Shown piece by piece: positions 1 through 11,167 of a DNA stretch of 64,000 nt. The stretch comes from Mesostigma viride (taxonomy: Eukaryota > Streptophyta > Mesostigmatophyceae > Mesostigmatales > Mesostigmataceae), in the NCBI GenBank assembly GCA_009746045.1, contig RPFO01000080.1:594203-658202 (forward strand). The letters run 5' to 3'. Under the pieces are notes generated by a model. The model did no database searches, was not told the DNA's origin, and was given only the letters and a program-made list of their open reading frames with translations. The position numbers were made by a program, and so were the translations under genes. The stretch's first letter is position 1, and every line of letters starts with the position of its first letter.

Positions 1-1
1 C

Positions 2-1171
2 GTGCAGACGATCATACGATATACCAGTAAAATGGGGGAACTTGTGGTGTTAGGCGCAGGGGTAGAAACGGTGACCAACCAGCCGATGAAAACGCAGGTC
101 ACCTGGTTGGACAAGGCGACAGGAAAATCCGTTATGCACACGCTCACGCTCTACCCTGCATCACTCAGGGAAGATCCAGGCCATTTGGCCGAGATGATCC
201 ATGGCGCCTTCGGTGCAACAATGCCATCACGGTCGGATCCTGCCTCTGCCCTTCTGCTTTCATTTGTAGATTCCGATGGGGCGACATCCAATGCCCGTGC
301 TGCCGACCTGGCCCGGAATCATTCTGAGTCTATCCCCTCCTACCTCACCGTGAAGTCGCCCCCTTCCTTCTCCACTTATGATTCGCCTCGTGGCGGGCAA
401 GCATCTTTTTCTCGCTCCGTGGAGAAAACCAGCAGCGAAAGTGTCAAGCGAAAACGAGATGTTTCCGCGAGCTCCTTTCTTCGTGGCGTCTGTAGCAACA
501 GATTTGTGTCCAACAAGAAGGGCATCATTCTGAGCTGGAAGAAACAGCCCGCACACGTCCAAGAAAAGATCCGGGGGAAACTTCGCGACCACATGGATGT
601 CTTTCCAGATACCTGGGATTGGGCGACAATCGAGGATGCCCTGAAAGATCATGTGAAATACCGCGTCAAGGCTTCTGTCAAAGTAGCCCGCGAAATGAGG
701 GCCGGCGGTGGAAAGAAGGCCGCTGCTGGGAAGGGCCACCGCAACCGCATCAGCGTCGACAGCGAGAGTGGTGAGGGGGGAAGCGGAAGTGACAGCGCCA
801 GTGACAGCGCCAGTGACAGCGACGACAGTGACAGTGATAGTGGCAGCAAGGAAAGCAGCAAGGACAACGACCACAGCAACAGCGACGACAGTGACGATGG
901 CTCCAAGAAGAAGAAGAAGTGCCTCCAACAAGATGATGACAAGGCTAAAGTCCCCGAAGCGCACAAGCATGCTGCTCTAATCAAGAAGCTTGCAGCCGCC
1001 GACAAGGCTGCCCTCGAGGAAAAGCGAGAGTTAGCCAAAGCTGCTCGCGAGACGAAGAAGGTGGAAGCCCAGCTGAAACAACACGAGTCTGGAAGGGGCA
1101 AGGCACCAACGAGCAAGATGCCGGGGCAAGGAACTGTCAACAAGGTCATTGAAGCATGCCTTAACCAATAG
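2..1171 (+). CDS. Partial hypothetical protein, Ser/Asp-rich, nuclear-like
   Basis: The frame is open to the left edge, so either the N-terminus is missing or translation starts at the ATG at 32. The first ~110 residues are mixed. The middle (about 660-720) is basic. An acidic Ser/Asp tract is encoded at about 760-900, followed by a run of five lysines and then a Lys/Glu/Ala-rich stretch likely to form a long helix. Such alternating acidic and basic tracts are common in nuclear or nucleic-acid-binding proteins, but no domain is recognised. A candidate downstream exon lies at 1317-1483. It could be a host gene or a retroelement gag. Confidence 0.45.
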   Translation: MQTIIRYTSKMGELVVLGAGVETVTNQPMKTQVTWLDKATGKSVMHTLTLYPASLREDPGHLAEMIHGAFGATMPSRSDPASALLLSFVDSDGATSNARAADLARNHSESIPSYLTVKSPPSFSTYDSPRGGQASFSRSVEKTSSESVKRKRDVSASSFLRGVCSNRFVSNKKGIILSWKKQPAHVQEKIRGKLRDHMDVFPDTWDWATIEDALKDHVKYRVKASVKVAREMRAGGGKKAAAGKGHRNRISVDSESGEGGSGSDSASDSASDSDDSDSDSGSKESSKDNDHSNSDDSDDGSKKKKKCLQQDDDKAKVPEAHKHAALIKKLAAADKAALEEKRELAKAARETKKVEAQLKQHESGRGKAPTSKMPGQGTVNKVIEACLNQ

Positions 1172-1316
1172 TCTACTCTCACCATTTCTATTTTATATTT
1201 GCTTGCATGGTAATGGTGTTATACTATTCCACTTGTATCGTGCAACACGCCCTTCCTTTCAGCCTTTTTCTTATATATGTCCATTCTTGTTGGAATGCTA
1301 TTGTTTATACGTGCAG

Positions 1317-1483
1317 AATGCTCCACTCAAGGAGTGCGGGCGGCCATTGCTGAGCCGCGACCTCAATGACGACATGCCTGCTGGTGCCGGGAAGAGCAAG
1401 AGGGCGACAAATGCCGCTGCATCAAGGAGGCGTCAGCTGAAGAAGGCTGGCTATCGGCTGGGGATAGCGACGATGACAAGGAG
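1317..1483 (+). CDS. Candidate downstream exon, Arg/Lys-rich
   Basis: An open segment is bounded by a plausible acceptor (pyrimidine-rich DNA ending GTGCAG at 1316) and donor (AAGGAG|GTACAT at 1483/1484). It encodes a basic peptide with RRRQLKKAG-type residues. The preceding 140 bases are AT-rich and intron-like. Assigning it to the same gene as 2-1171 is inference from position and basic composition only. Confidence 0.25.
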
Positions 1484-1499
1484 GTACATTAATTTTTCC

Positions 1500-2760
1500 A
1501 TGTGTGTGCTCACGTCCATGTGTGCATACTCTCTCCCATTCCATAGGTCCATGGGACGCTAGTTTCTCTCGTGCTTTATATAATATGGCTACCTTGTTCC
1601 TTCCTTCCTTGCTTCCTTCCTTCCTTGCTTCCTTCCTTCCTTGCTTCCTTCCTTCCTTGCTTCCTTCCTTCCTTCCTTCCTTCCTTCCTTCCTTCCTTCC
1701 TTCCTTCCTTCCTTCCTTCCTTCCTTCCTTCCTTCCTTCCTTCCTTCCTTGCTTCCTTCCTTCCTTCCTTCCTTCCTTCCTTCCTTCCTTCCTTCCTTCC
1801 TTCCTTCCTTCCTTCCTTCCTTCCTTCCTTCCTTCCTTCCTTCCTTCCTTCCTTCCTTCCTTCCTTCCTTCCTTCCTTCCTTCCTTCCTTCCTTCCTTCC
1901 TTCCTTCCTTCCTTCCTTCCTTCCTTCCTTCCTTCCTTCCTTCCTTCCTTCCTTCCTTCCTTCCTTCCTTCCTTCCTTCCTTCCTTCCTTCCTTCCTTCC
2001 TTCCTTCCTTCCTTCCTTCCTTCCTTCCTTCCTTCCTTCCTTCCTTCCTTCCTTCCTTCCTTCCTTCCTTCCTTCCTTCCTTCCTTCCTTCCTTCCTTCC
2101 TTCCTTCCTTCCTTCCTTCCTTCCTTCCTTCCTTCCTTCCTTCCTTCCTTCCTTCCTTCCTTCCTTCCTTCCTTCCTTCCTTCCTTAGAAGTTATGTACG
2201 CTGAAAACCACTTAGGTGGTGCATGGTGTGCGGTGTGCCTTGTATTGGTTGCTCAACGTGTGTGCTCACGTCCATGTGTGCATACTCTCTCCCATTCCAT
2301 AGGTCCATGGGACGCTAGTTTCTCTCGTGCTTTATATAATATGGCTACCTTGTTACCTTGGAATAAGTTACATGTACGCTGAAAACAAAGTAGGCGGTGC
2401 ATGGTGTGCGGTGTGCCTTGTATTGGTTGCTCAACCATTTGTGTGCTCACGTCCATGTGTGCATACTCTCTCCCATTCCATAGGTCCATGGGACGCTAGT
2501 TTCCCTCGTGCTTTATATAATATGGCTACCTTGTTACCTTGGAATAAGTTATGTACGCTGAAAACCAATTAGGCGGTGCATGGTGTGCGGTGTGCCTTAT
2601 ATTGGTTGCTCAACCATTTGTGTGCCCACGTCCATGTGTGCATGCTCTCTCCCATTCCATAGGTCCATGGGACGCTAGTTTCCCTCGTGCTTTATATAAT
2701 ATGGCTACCTTGTCACCTTGGAATAAGTTATTTACACCGAAAACAAAGTAGGGGGGTGCA
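1500..2760 (+). repeat. 181-bp tandem repeat, about three and a half copies
   Basis: A unit of about 181 bp, recognisable by TGTGCTCACGTCCATGTGTG, ATAGGTCCATGGGACGC and TTTATATAATATGGC, occurs at 1500-1593 (partial), then from about 2190, 2375 and 2560. Copies differ by a few substitutions. The (TTCC)n tract at 1594-2186 sits exactly where the other copies read TTGTTACCTTGG. ORFs through it are open in several frames and are not credible genes. Confidence 0.85.
1594..2186 (+). repeat. (TTCC)n microsatellite
   Basis: About 590 bp of TTCC units. GCTTCC variants occur only near the left end (before about 1760), and the right part is homogeneous, which suggests expansion from the right. It is an insertion-like expansion inside one unit of the 181-bp repeat. 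Confidence 0.97.
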
Positions 2761-3239
2761 TGATAGATATTGGTCGGTGGTTCCAATCATCTTTAGCAAT
2801 TTGACTTTTTGTAATGTATGAATGCTTAGATGGAGACGTGCCCATATGAATGACTTGGATGTATGGATGTTAATTAACTTTGTTTCGATATCGGATGTTT
2901 TTTGTGCATGCGGCATGAACCTTTGTGTGCTTGCAGAATTAACATTGATCTCCAAGGTTGGCATTGGGCCACATGCTCATCAAGGGCAGCGACTAGTGGC
3001 GTTTGACGCCTTTCTAGAGATTGATGCATACTACCGACCAAGTGCTTGAAGACGGCAAATCGACTTTCGGGGCATTTGTTCATAGTCAAAACGTTGAAGG
3101 GTTGTGCGTCCATGCTTGGCCATATATGTGAAACAACCAACATGGTTGTCCACTCATGAATGTGTTTCTTGTTTAATGTTAAAATGGATATTATAATTGC
3201 AAATCAATTTCAAAAATGAATATTCATGTGAGCAAATTT
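2761..3239. other. Intergenic, no gene recognised
   Basis: AT-rich unique DNA. Short ORFs overlap on both strands with no domain or coding signature. Confidence 0.6.
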
Positions 3240-3740
3240 GGTAAAACTAGAGTAAAGCTAGGCTAAAGCGTCCTTACCCCATATTTACCCCACATTTACC
3301 CCGCATTTACCCCAACATTACCCCATCTGGAGCCTAGAATACACTAGGGAAAGTATGGGTAAAAATAGGGGAATTAGGGGGTAACTAGGCTAAAGCGTCC
3401 TTACCCCATATTTACCCCATATTTACCCCACATTTACCCCAACATTACCCCATCTGGAAACCTCGAACACACTAGGGAAAGTATGGGTAAAATAGGGTAA
3501 AAATAGGGGAATTAGGGGGTAATAATTTTTACCCGATTATTCCCGGCATTTCACCCCTTTTTTTTGGGTGAAAAGGGGGTAAAAATGGGGAAAACGTGGC
3601 AAAAAGCGGGTAAAAAAAGATTCCCCTTTTTTTACCCAGGGTAAAAAGAGGGCAAAAACCAGGGTAATATTTTACCTTCAAGGGTAATATTTCCCCATGT
3701 TTACCCTCTTTTTCCCCTTGTTTACCCTCTTTTTCCCCTG
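3240..3740. repeat. Degenerate TTACCCC / GGGGTAAA low-complexity tract
   Basis: Variants of TTTACCCC and AGGGGTAA alternate on both strands, with a direct repeat of about 130 bp (3253-3370 against 3385-3510). It resembles interstitial telomere-like or satellite DNA but has no uniform telomere unit. Confidence 0.6.
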
Positions 3741-5545
3741 GAATTACCCAAGTTGGAGCCCAGAGTGGGGGGTTTTAGAGAGGGGCAGGCAACGGTCAAG
3801 AAAGAGCATCAAGACTTGAACCTGACAACGCCTCGCAAGCTTAAACTCATGTACGAACATCAAGGAACGAAGAGGCAACGATTATCCGGCTTTACCTGGC
3901 ACGGCTGGCGTTACCTTGGCCCAGGCGGTGCCCGCAAAAGTGGCACTTTGCGGCACATAGACCATGACGTGACAGAATGGTCGAGATCATCAAATCTATA
4001 CTGTCACTCAATATATTCTAATACAATTCATGTTAAAATGTAGAAAGAAACCTATCAGCCATTGAAATTGCGCCGGAAAGCAAGCGCAGTAATCAATTCC
4101 GTCGACCTGCCTTATCGCAGTTTTTTCCAGCAAGAACAGTGCCGACACCGGGTAAATCGCATCCCCGCGAGCTAAAAATTGATTTATATCATCTTTAGGG
4201 CATGTTAAATCTATTTACTGAGTTTGGACGGCTAACTCGTCCGCAAACGTAAACTGCATGCATGGGCGCGAGCCGCCATGGCTAGGTCGTGCATTTCCGG
4301 AACTCGCGTTTCACGTGGAAAAGTACCCTTACCACCTGTACTTTGACCGTACAGTTAGCCGCGCATACCAAATCCAAAAAAATCCCAAAAATATGTCCAA
4401 GAAAGATCTTTTCACGTAGTATTTGAATAAATTTTGAGAGAATTTTTTTGTCAAACATTCTGACCGGGGCGAATTTTCTACGAAACCCAAAAACTCGGTC
4501 CTCTAGAGAGGACTGAGTTCAACTCAGTCCTCCGTAGAGGACCAGGGACAGACGACGAGTTAAGTTAGTCAACGACCTGTGGGTGCAATTAATAGGGATG
4601 CAAACCCAACAACAAGTCGTGTAAATAAACACCTAGCTGACGGCGTCAATTTTCCCCGCATATAATGCGTGATAACATAATGCGTGACAAAAGTAGAGAA
4701 ACATCGCTAGATATTTGACACTCCCCCCGCCCCATCCTGTTGCTCTCGGGATAGCCCGCGACTCCCGACCGGTTTGTCGCCCCCAACCTGTCGCCGGCGG
4801 AGGCGCTTCATAACGCGTCACGGGACGATTGGACGGGGTCCTGCTCCACCCTCCAAGGAAGGGGGGCCCCGAGGCGGTGGATCCCGCGGGGGAGAACGTG
4901 GGGGAGGGCGTGAGGGACGGTCATCGGAATCGGAATCGTAGCCATCGCTCCCATCGTCTTGATCTTCGTCGTCCATCTTCGCGATGCGATCCAAGGCCTG
5001 TCGGAGCGAGTACTGCCCCTCCCGTAGGCCCTTTTCGCCCCGCAACGCCCCCTCCGGCGGAAGGTACCGGGGAAAGTGATTCCGCACCGCCGGTGGAACT
5101 AGAAGGAGCAAAAGCCGTGGAAATACCAGGCCCGCATAGTTAGTCTCCATGCTTTGCTGCAGACTAAGTCTCAAAGGCATTGTGAATACAACGTATGAAT
5201 AAGCCCTGTAAACCTACGTTGGTGTTTGAATATAAATACCACGTGGGCTATGCAGATAGGAATGCTAGTCGAGTCGCATACGTTTCCCTAGATAGGTACT
5301 TTGGGTACTGGGGTACGTGACAGATGTCAGTCCCCAGTATACGTAGTGTCCTGTAATTGGACGGTACTAGAGTATCCTGGATAGGGACCGTACTGCAGCG
5401 TGCATTGATCTGTGATCACACAATGCAGTGACTAGACTGCGACCTGTCATCGTGCGGCCTCGGCCGGGCCAACGGTCTGCACCCAACGGTCACTGGCGGC
5501 GCAGCCAGTGAGAGGAACGTTGATAAAGGGTAAACCTATTTTCTA
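3741..5545. other. Intergenic, no supported gene
   Basis: No ORF has recognisable domains. The longest minus-strand frame (4818-5180) encodes a Pro/Arg/Asp-rich peptide, probably a low-complexity artefact. A block at 4480-4550 contains an inverted GAGGAC/GTCCTC motif (GGTCCTCTAGAGAGGAC) that can fold into a small hairpin. Confidence 0.5.
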
Positions 5546-5663
5546 ATGAACCAAGCAATTCATTGCTCTCAGCTCACAGTGCTCTCAAGCAATATACCAC
5601 GTCGTTCATTCCCATTTACTAACTTGAATTTTACAAACGCTCTTCAGCAACATCAAACTCAAC

Positions 5664-6117
5664 AATGGTTCAAACCGGCACTGGAAAAAAAAGAAGAAAA
5701 AAAAAACAAAAAAAAAACAAAAAGAAACTATATCTTGGGGACGACGATGATGATCAGCGTCGTCCGCCAGACAATTAAATTAACAGGGCACCGGCTGATG
5801 TCGGTGCGCCTGCATGCAATAACAACAAAACAAAAAGAAGACAAGGAAAAAGAAAAAGAAAACAAAAGAACAACAATGACAATACCAGCCAGGTGGAGGG
5901 TCCGGCTGCCGCGAGGCAGTCCGAACAACCCCCCTCCCCTGTGCGCCAGCCGGTGGCGGAGCCGGTTCCCCTACGGGGCACCGAACAACCCTCTTCCCCG
6001 GCGGCTGCGACAGCAGCACCCACTGCTGGAGCAGCCATGGCGGCGGCAATGCGGCAGGAAAACAACCCCCCAGGAGGCACCGGCCCCGCGCCGGCCCCTG
6101 GGGCTTCCAGCGTAAGC
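5664..6117 (+). pseudogene. Gag-like N-terminal region of the plus-strand copia-like element (tentative)
   Basis: From the ATG at 5664 a Lys-rich start runs into an Asp run, then a single in-frame TAA near 5776, then about 110 further codons rich in Asn, Lys, Pro and Ala. The frame ends at a donor-like GTAAGC at about 6112. It precedes the CCHC-containing region at 7.3 kb on the same strand, so it may be the gag start. The link is inferred from order only; an unrelated host exon is possible. Confidence 0.25.
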
Positions 6118-6689
6118 AAGTCCGTTGCTTTCTTTCCTCATGCATGCTCTGATATAATGCTCAAGAGCGGTGGCTATCTTTTCAACATATCATAACCAAA
6201 CAGAAAGCTATCGCTGCAGCATGAGGAGCATAGAAACGCTCCAGCTGTTATGTGATTAAAGCACTCCTGGCCTATCCCCATCGCCGGCGGTGGGCGGCCT
6301 GGGCTGGACGGCATATGCAAACGAGACAAGTATCACCGTCCACCCCAACGTGAGTTATCTGAATGAATGTCATGTCTTTTGAACGCAGATCTCCCCATTT
6401 TATTTGGGATGAGTGTAAGGGTATTGTTGCTTTCTTGGCAGCACAGCCTCTACCCTCTAGGGAGACTGTTGATCCTCTCTATGTCAGGGCTGAGGGCCCT
6501 TAATCAAACCCACTGCTGTCAGCTCCCTAGACATGGAGCTTGCCCAGCCGCCGCACATAATCAATAACGCATGCAGTAGTGGCAGAAGCCATTACCAAAC
6601 GCATGTACTTGCGGGTAAAGACCTGGCTGGTGCTAACGCTCAAGCAGCACCGGGAGGCAATAACAAGAAACACTAACAGAAAACAAACA

Positions 6690-6960
6690 AACAAAACTGT
6701 TACCAAACCATGGTTGGTGTTGAGGCAGCACAGACAGATGCTGTCCTCTCACTACAAACAAACAAACGAAACGGTTACCAAGCCATGGTTGGTGTTGAGG
6801 CGGCACGGCTACTGTCCTCTCACTACAAACAAACAAACGAAACGGTTAACAAACCATGGTTGGTGTTGAGGCAGCACAGCTACTGTCCTCTCATTACAAG
6901 CAAACAAACGAAAATGTTACCAAACCATGGCGGGTTTTGAGGCAGCAAAGATACTGTCCT
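6690..6960 (+). repeat. About 70-bp tandem repeat, four copies
   Basis: Units carry AACCATGGTTGGTGTTGAGG followed by CTACTGTCCTCTCA and an AACAAACAAACG spacer. Unit starts are near 6705, 6782, 6852 and 6922. A related phrase (TTTTGAGGCAGCAACCTTACTGTCCTC) occurs inside the integrase-side sequence at 7570-7597, suggesting the array grew from element sequence. Confidence 0.85.
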
Positions 6961-7073
6961 CTCAATCAATACAATGAACAAACAAGAGAAGCTGCGATTA
7001 ATTAACAATAACAATACCAACAACAGGCCCTCACAGGGCAATAACAACAACAACAACCGGCCCCATGCAACAG

Positions 7074-7301
<228 letters not shown>

Positions 7302-7317
7302 AGGCCTGCAACCTGGC

Positions 7318-7495
7318 AACCCTGGAAGGGTCAGGTGCCTGAGGTGCTTCCAGATGGGGCACAGCCGCAACCAGTGCAACCACAACCCTACACTGGGCAA
7401 CAATGTGCATCTCTGCCCAGGCTGCCACTACACGAGGCACAACCTGGCCAGCTCCAGGCAGCCGTTGCAACAGGCCTCGCTACCCAAATCAATGT
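7318..7495 (+). pseudogene. Gag CCHC zinc knuckle of plus-strand copia-like element
   Basis: At 7336-7378 the frame reads C-x2-C-x4-H-x4-C (RCLRCFQMGHSRNQC), the nucleocapsid zinc knuckle that binds retroelement RNA. A second CPGC...H cluster follows. This frame differs from the integrase frame that opens at 7403, so gag and integrase are offset by a shift here. It is part of the element spanning roughly 5.7-9.95 kb. Confidence 0.7.
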
Positions 7496-8608
7496 GAGTT
7501 CTCTCACCTTGCTTACTCTGAGGATGATGATCTCATTACCATTGGGGATGGCAGCCAGGGCATAATTGATTTTGAGGCAGCAACCTTACTGTCCTCCCAA
7601 CACCCTGTCCTGGAACCTTACATAAAAGCACTAACCCCTACTGTTGACAACTCCATAGATATCAAGGAGCTTGCTCATCAGCTGCACCAAGCCATGGGTC
7701 ATGAAACAGTGGCTGAGGAACTGGCCAGACGGCTGGGGGGTAGTAGCATGGGAAAACCACTCAGGAATGCAGTAAAACTGGCTAGACAACACTGTCAAGA
7801 ATGTCAGTTCAATAGCCCCAAACCTCAAAAATGGCATACTGCAACTCCTTCCGCCACTAGAGGCATGATAGTGGGGGATGTGATGCACATCAACAAAGAT
7901 GTCCAACCCTACCTGATCCTAAAAGATTCATGGTTCAGGTTCACAGTAATGGAACCCCTACCTGGCATGTCTGCAGGGCAGCTACGTGTTGCACTCATGA
8001 TTGCTTTACCCAGATTCTACCCAGTTGACAGAATTTTGCTTGATCAACAATTTTCTTGTCTGACTGACCTGGAAGGGTGTGAAGCAATAGAGATTGCTGG
8101 GCTGGAAGATCATGAGGGTCAGGGGATCATTGAAAGAACCATCAGATATGTCAAAACCCTACTAGCCAAAAATCCCTCCAAGGATGCTACTTCAGGGGTC
8201 TATTGTGACAGGGCACTCTGGTGTCATGAAATGTGCACAACCCTAAACATGAGACCTGTCTTGCATGCCAAGTGGGGTGAGGTAATCCCAGCAGGCCTGC
8301 AGGCAGGTGTATATCCCCCAGAGGTGATAGCACTGTACAACACTGCACGTGCACAAACCTCAGCAAAACTGGCAGAAAAAGATAAAACCCATCCCAGGCC
8401 AGTATTCCAAAAAGGTGATCAAGTCCTCTATTACAAGGAAAACAGCTTTGGTAAGGTTGGAACTTGGCTAGGTCCAGTTACCATCCGTGGATTTACCAAA
8501 AAAAGCAAGACCGTGGAGGTCAAGCACAATATCAATGGGAAGCGTCACAGGGTGAGCTGTCATAGTATTATTCTCCCATGGCAGACGTGCTTGGGGAAGA
8601 GTCTTTAA
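7403..8608 (+). CDS. Copia-like integrase, plus-strand element
   Basis: A 401-codon frame. Residues ~80-135 carry a zinc-binding HQLHQAMGH ... HCQEC motif (HHCC type). The DDE core follows: Asp in VGDVMHI, Asp in RILLDQQF, and Glu in GQGIIERTIRYVK. Downstream is a basic GDQVLYYKENSFG segment typical of the C-terminal chromatin/DNA-binding part. The enzyme would insert retroelement cDNA into the host genome. No protease lies between the CCHC gag and this integrase; a protease comes after it (8864-9331), unlike standard copia order. Activity is doubtful because neighbouring frames are shifted. Confidence 0.85.
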   Translation: MCISAQAATTRGTTWPAPGSRCNRPRYPNQCEFSHLAYSEDDDLITIGDGSQGIIDFEAATLLSSQHPVLEPYIKALTPTVDNSIDIKELAHQLHQAMGHETVAEELARRLGGSSMGKPLRNAVKLARQHCQECQFNSPKPQKWHTATPSATRGMIVGDVMHINKDVQPYLILKDSWFRFTVMEPLPGMSAGQLRVALMIALPRFYPVDRILLDQQFSCLTDLEGCEAIEIAGLEDHEGQGIIERTIRYVKTLLAKNPSKDATSGVYCDRALWCHEMCTTLNMRPVLHAKWGEVIPAGLQAGVYPPEVIALYNTARAQTSAKLAEKDKTHPRPVFQKGDQVLYYKENSFGKVGTWLGPVTIRGFTKKSKTVEVKHNINGKRHRVSCHSIILPWQTCLGKSL

Positions 8609-8863
8609 GCATGGACTCACTACTTCTATCTGGCAACTCCAGCATGCCCAGCAGTAGCCCTGAGCCACCAATTACTGCTGTTGACAGCACCACAGCACCC
8701 TCTGTGAACCCTTCCACCCTCAGTGAAGCCAGGCCCACTTCACAACCTGGGGATAGCTTAACCAGGCACGAGGTAGCTGGGTTGGAAGCATTAGCTCAGC
8801 CCCAAGGCACGAACCTGTCTGCCAACCCTCCCGCTCTGAGGTCAAGATTGGCACTCAGTCGCC

Positions 8864-9331
8864 TTGCAAGCATTACACAGGTCACATAAGCAACAAGCTG
8901 CTGTGGCCGAAGGGCTGGCAAAAGTCTCAGCTGTGTGCACTAGTCAGGACCCCTGGACCCTGGCAATAGACACTCAGGCACAGGTCAGTGTGATCAGTGC
9001 ACAAGCCATCCCTAGTCTTGAGATTGCACCTTCATTTTGGGCACGGGTGCAGGATTTCTCAGGCCAAAGCTCACTGGATGTAGTGGGACAAGTGATGCTC
9101 CATATACTTGGTATTCAGACACCCTTCCAGGTGGTGGAGGGGTACTCTGGTAACACCTTGTTGGGGGAACCTTTTGTATCCTATCCTGGGGTGCTTATCT
9201 CAGCTAATGAGCTCAGTGTCACAGGGGTGGGTGCAGTTCCTCTGGACCACTTTAAAATCCCTCTCTCCAGTATTGTCCCTGGTATGGATGCTGTCATCAA
9301 GGCAGTAGTTAGCGAGCAGCCAGAACTGTGA
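8864..9331 (+). CDS. Retropepsin-like aspartic protease, downstream of integrase
   Basis: The frame contains LAIDTQAQVSVIS (active-site Asp-Thr, with Gln where Gly is usual) and, about 85 residues later, NTLLGEPF, which matches the second retropepsin hairpin (ILG-x-x-F). It is homologous along its length to the C-terminal part of the minus-strand ORF 44962-46857 (VDTNSQVSVI ... PAILGQNFL). A Ser/Pro/Thr-rich linker in another frame (8578-8889) separates it from integrase. The last codons lie inside a 647-bp repeat shared with 51394-52045. Confidence 0.7.
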   Translation: MQALHRSHKQQAAVAEGLAKVSAVCTSQDPWTLAIDTQAQVSVISAQAIPSLEIAPSFWARVQDFSGQSSLDVVGQVMLHILGIQTPFQVVEGYSGNTLLGEPFVSYPGVLISANELSVTGVGAVPLDHFKIPLSSIVPGMDAVIKAVVSEQPEL

Positions 9332-9953
9332 GTTCCTGGTCTCTCACACACACAACGGGATGAGCCAAAGTTGCAAGGCAGCAACCTTTTAACCCGTGCA
9401 CCAAGCCACGACCACGGTGAGCGGTTCCACGTCCAATGTGGGAGCCTCGGTTCGTGCTTGCCAAGATAGCTGGTCATCCCCCATGACCAAGCTATATCCT
9501 TTGCGTTGTTCCTCGTTCCCATCGGCGTGACGAGGCACGTGCAGGCAGGCAAGCAAATCCTCAACGTCCACTGGCATCAGTGCAGAGCCAGGACGAACTG
9601 GATTTGCCTAGACTCTGCAACCTAGGAAGTACAGGACCTGTCACAAGCCTGCAAGGCCTAGTATCCTTGCAGACCTGTGCCAGTTCCTGTAGTCCACCAG
9701 TCACAGGCTGCTGCTCCTCTGGTCTACGTGGACCAGAGTCACGTGATAGTCAGGCTAAGCCTGTGCAGGCACGGCCTGCCACGTGTCCTGTCCACTATAC
9801 CAGAGGACTGTACCCTAGTCGGCCACGGACGGCTAGGACTTCGGGACCTCATATCTTTCTCGTCCCTTGTCTGTTTCAGGCGGTCAGCACGGCGTTGGAA
9901 AGGTCTTTCCAAACTGCATCCACTTAGCATATTGGTTGCCCAAAATGCTAACT
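9307..9953 (+). repeat. 647-bp direct repeat, copy A (copy B at 51394-52045)
   Basis: Sequence from the protease tail (GTTAGCGAGCAGCCAGAAC) to CCAAAATGCTAACT is repeated almost exactly 42 kb away. Differences are a few bases, including 4-5 extra bases in copy B. Copy A follows protease; copy B precedes reverse transcriptase. Together they would fit one element with order protease-spacer-RT. Confidence 0.9.
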
Positions 9954-10707
9954 CCAACCCTTTCTTCTTTTGGAGCTGGACCAGCTTGAAACAAACCTAA
10001 CCTTGCTTGTGCCCACTCAGCCACAGACCGCTTGGTCCCTTGAGGTTGATCAGACCTTTGAGGGCCCAGGTTCCTGCCTCCTTTGGGTAACAACATATCT
10101 GCCCTTGGACCAGGCTAGGTGTACTGGCCAGTGAATCAGAGGTCACCCCAGGTTATCCCCTGACCCCTTGGTCAGCTCCCAACCTTTCCTTGGGAACTTG
10201 GTGCTAGATTAAAGTCAAGGCACATTACCTAGTCCAATGGCTGGGATTAATTAATTAATTAATTATCAACATCGCTCCGTTGGGAGTCAATGTAGCGCAT
10301 ATCCCTGAGAAGGGGCATATGGCTTTTAATACATCCTAGGCTACTTCATGCAAGGGTGGGAATGTAAGCTACCCTTGCTCTAGGTGCACCAGGGCACCTG
10401 CACCCTCATGGTCTATCACGCTATGCCCGGGTAAGGGGGGGAGCATGCCTGTGAGGGAGGAAGATCAGCATGGCTATACAAGAGCTAGGACATGGCTTCT
10501 CGACAGAGAGCATCTCTCTGCATGGCATAGCATGGCTAAATTCTTAATGCAACATCCATGGGGGGTCCCATTATAGGCATGGCTTGGCTAAACATAGCCA
10601 GGGCGTAGCATGGCTGTACTAGGCTATGGCTGGTTGTGGACCGTGCGTTGGCGGCACGTGACTAGGTGTGTTGGCACAGCTAGGCAAATAGTCTAGGCAT
10701 GGCTGCC
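9954..10707. other. Noncoding, retroelement-derived spacer
   Basis: No credible ORF. It contains a GGTAAGGGGGGGAGCA purine run near 10430, which could be a polypurine tract, and many CATGGC/GGCATGGCT repeats at 10440-10710. No LTR partner was identified. Confidence 0.4.
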
Positions 10708-11167
10708 TTAGCGGCAGTGACGCCAAGGGTTACAATCTAGGGCTATTGCTATTCTAGCCCGCTGGGGCGTCCACATCTTGTGGTTGATCATCAGGTCCCC
10801 GCCCCTCCAGTACACCTTGGGCTTCTGGGGGTCCTGCTTATGGCGGAGGTATTCCGGCCACAGGTCGCGTCGCTGCTGTTGCTGAGCGGGGGTGAGGTCG
10901 TCATCCAGCGTCCAGGTGAGGTCGTGCAACCGCTTGCGACGAGAGAGGAACCGCTGCTTATCCTCAGGGGAGGGGAAGGTGAGGAGGACTGGTGGGGGAG
11001 CCGCCTTGTCCCGTGAGTGGGGAAGGCGGTGGCACCCGCTCAGTGCTACCTCACCTACCAGGCCCATGAGGGTAAGAAGCTGGTTCTTGAGCTCGTCAGC
11101 AAGAGAGGTTGACGTCTCACCTGGCTTCTGGGGGAAGCGACGTAGCACCACTCGGCTGGGATTACAG
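10708..11167 (-). pseudogene. LINE (L1-like) ORF1 fragment
   Basis: The minus frame reads VLLTFPSPEDKQRFL, then DLTPAQQQQRRDLWPEYL, then YWRGGDLMIN. This matches the pattern of L1-type ORF1/Transposase_22 RNA-binding proteins (KF-x-x-YKDK...I, LTP-x-Q-x-x-RR-x-LWP, FRG-x-L). The fragment is cut at 11167 by the LTR at 11168, so the copia element inserted here. It has no start and no endonuclease/RT nearby. Confidence 0.6.
11163..11167. repeat. Target-site duplication TACAG, left copy
   Basis: TACAG immediately precedes the LTR (TGTTTG...) at 11168. The same pentamer follows the last LTR base (...CTAACA) at 42618-42622. Confidence 0.9.

Noticed and set aside
1504-2382. Long ORFs encoding FLPS repeats
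   Set aside because: A TTCC tetranucleotide run lacks stops in all frames on this strand; overlapping ORFs in three frames show it is not coding.
3240-3740. Telomere or interstitial telomere
   Set aside because: TTTACCCC-like motifs occur on both strands and are irregular; no uniform tandem unit.
4818-5180. 120-codon minus-strand ORF, Pro/Asp/Arg-rich
   Set aside because: Low-complexity composition, an overlapping plus-strand ORF of similar length, no domain, no second copy.
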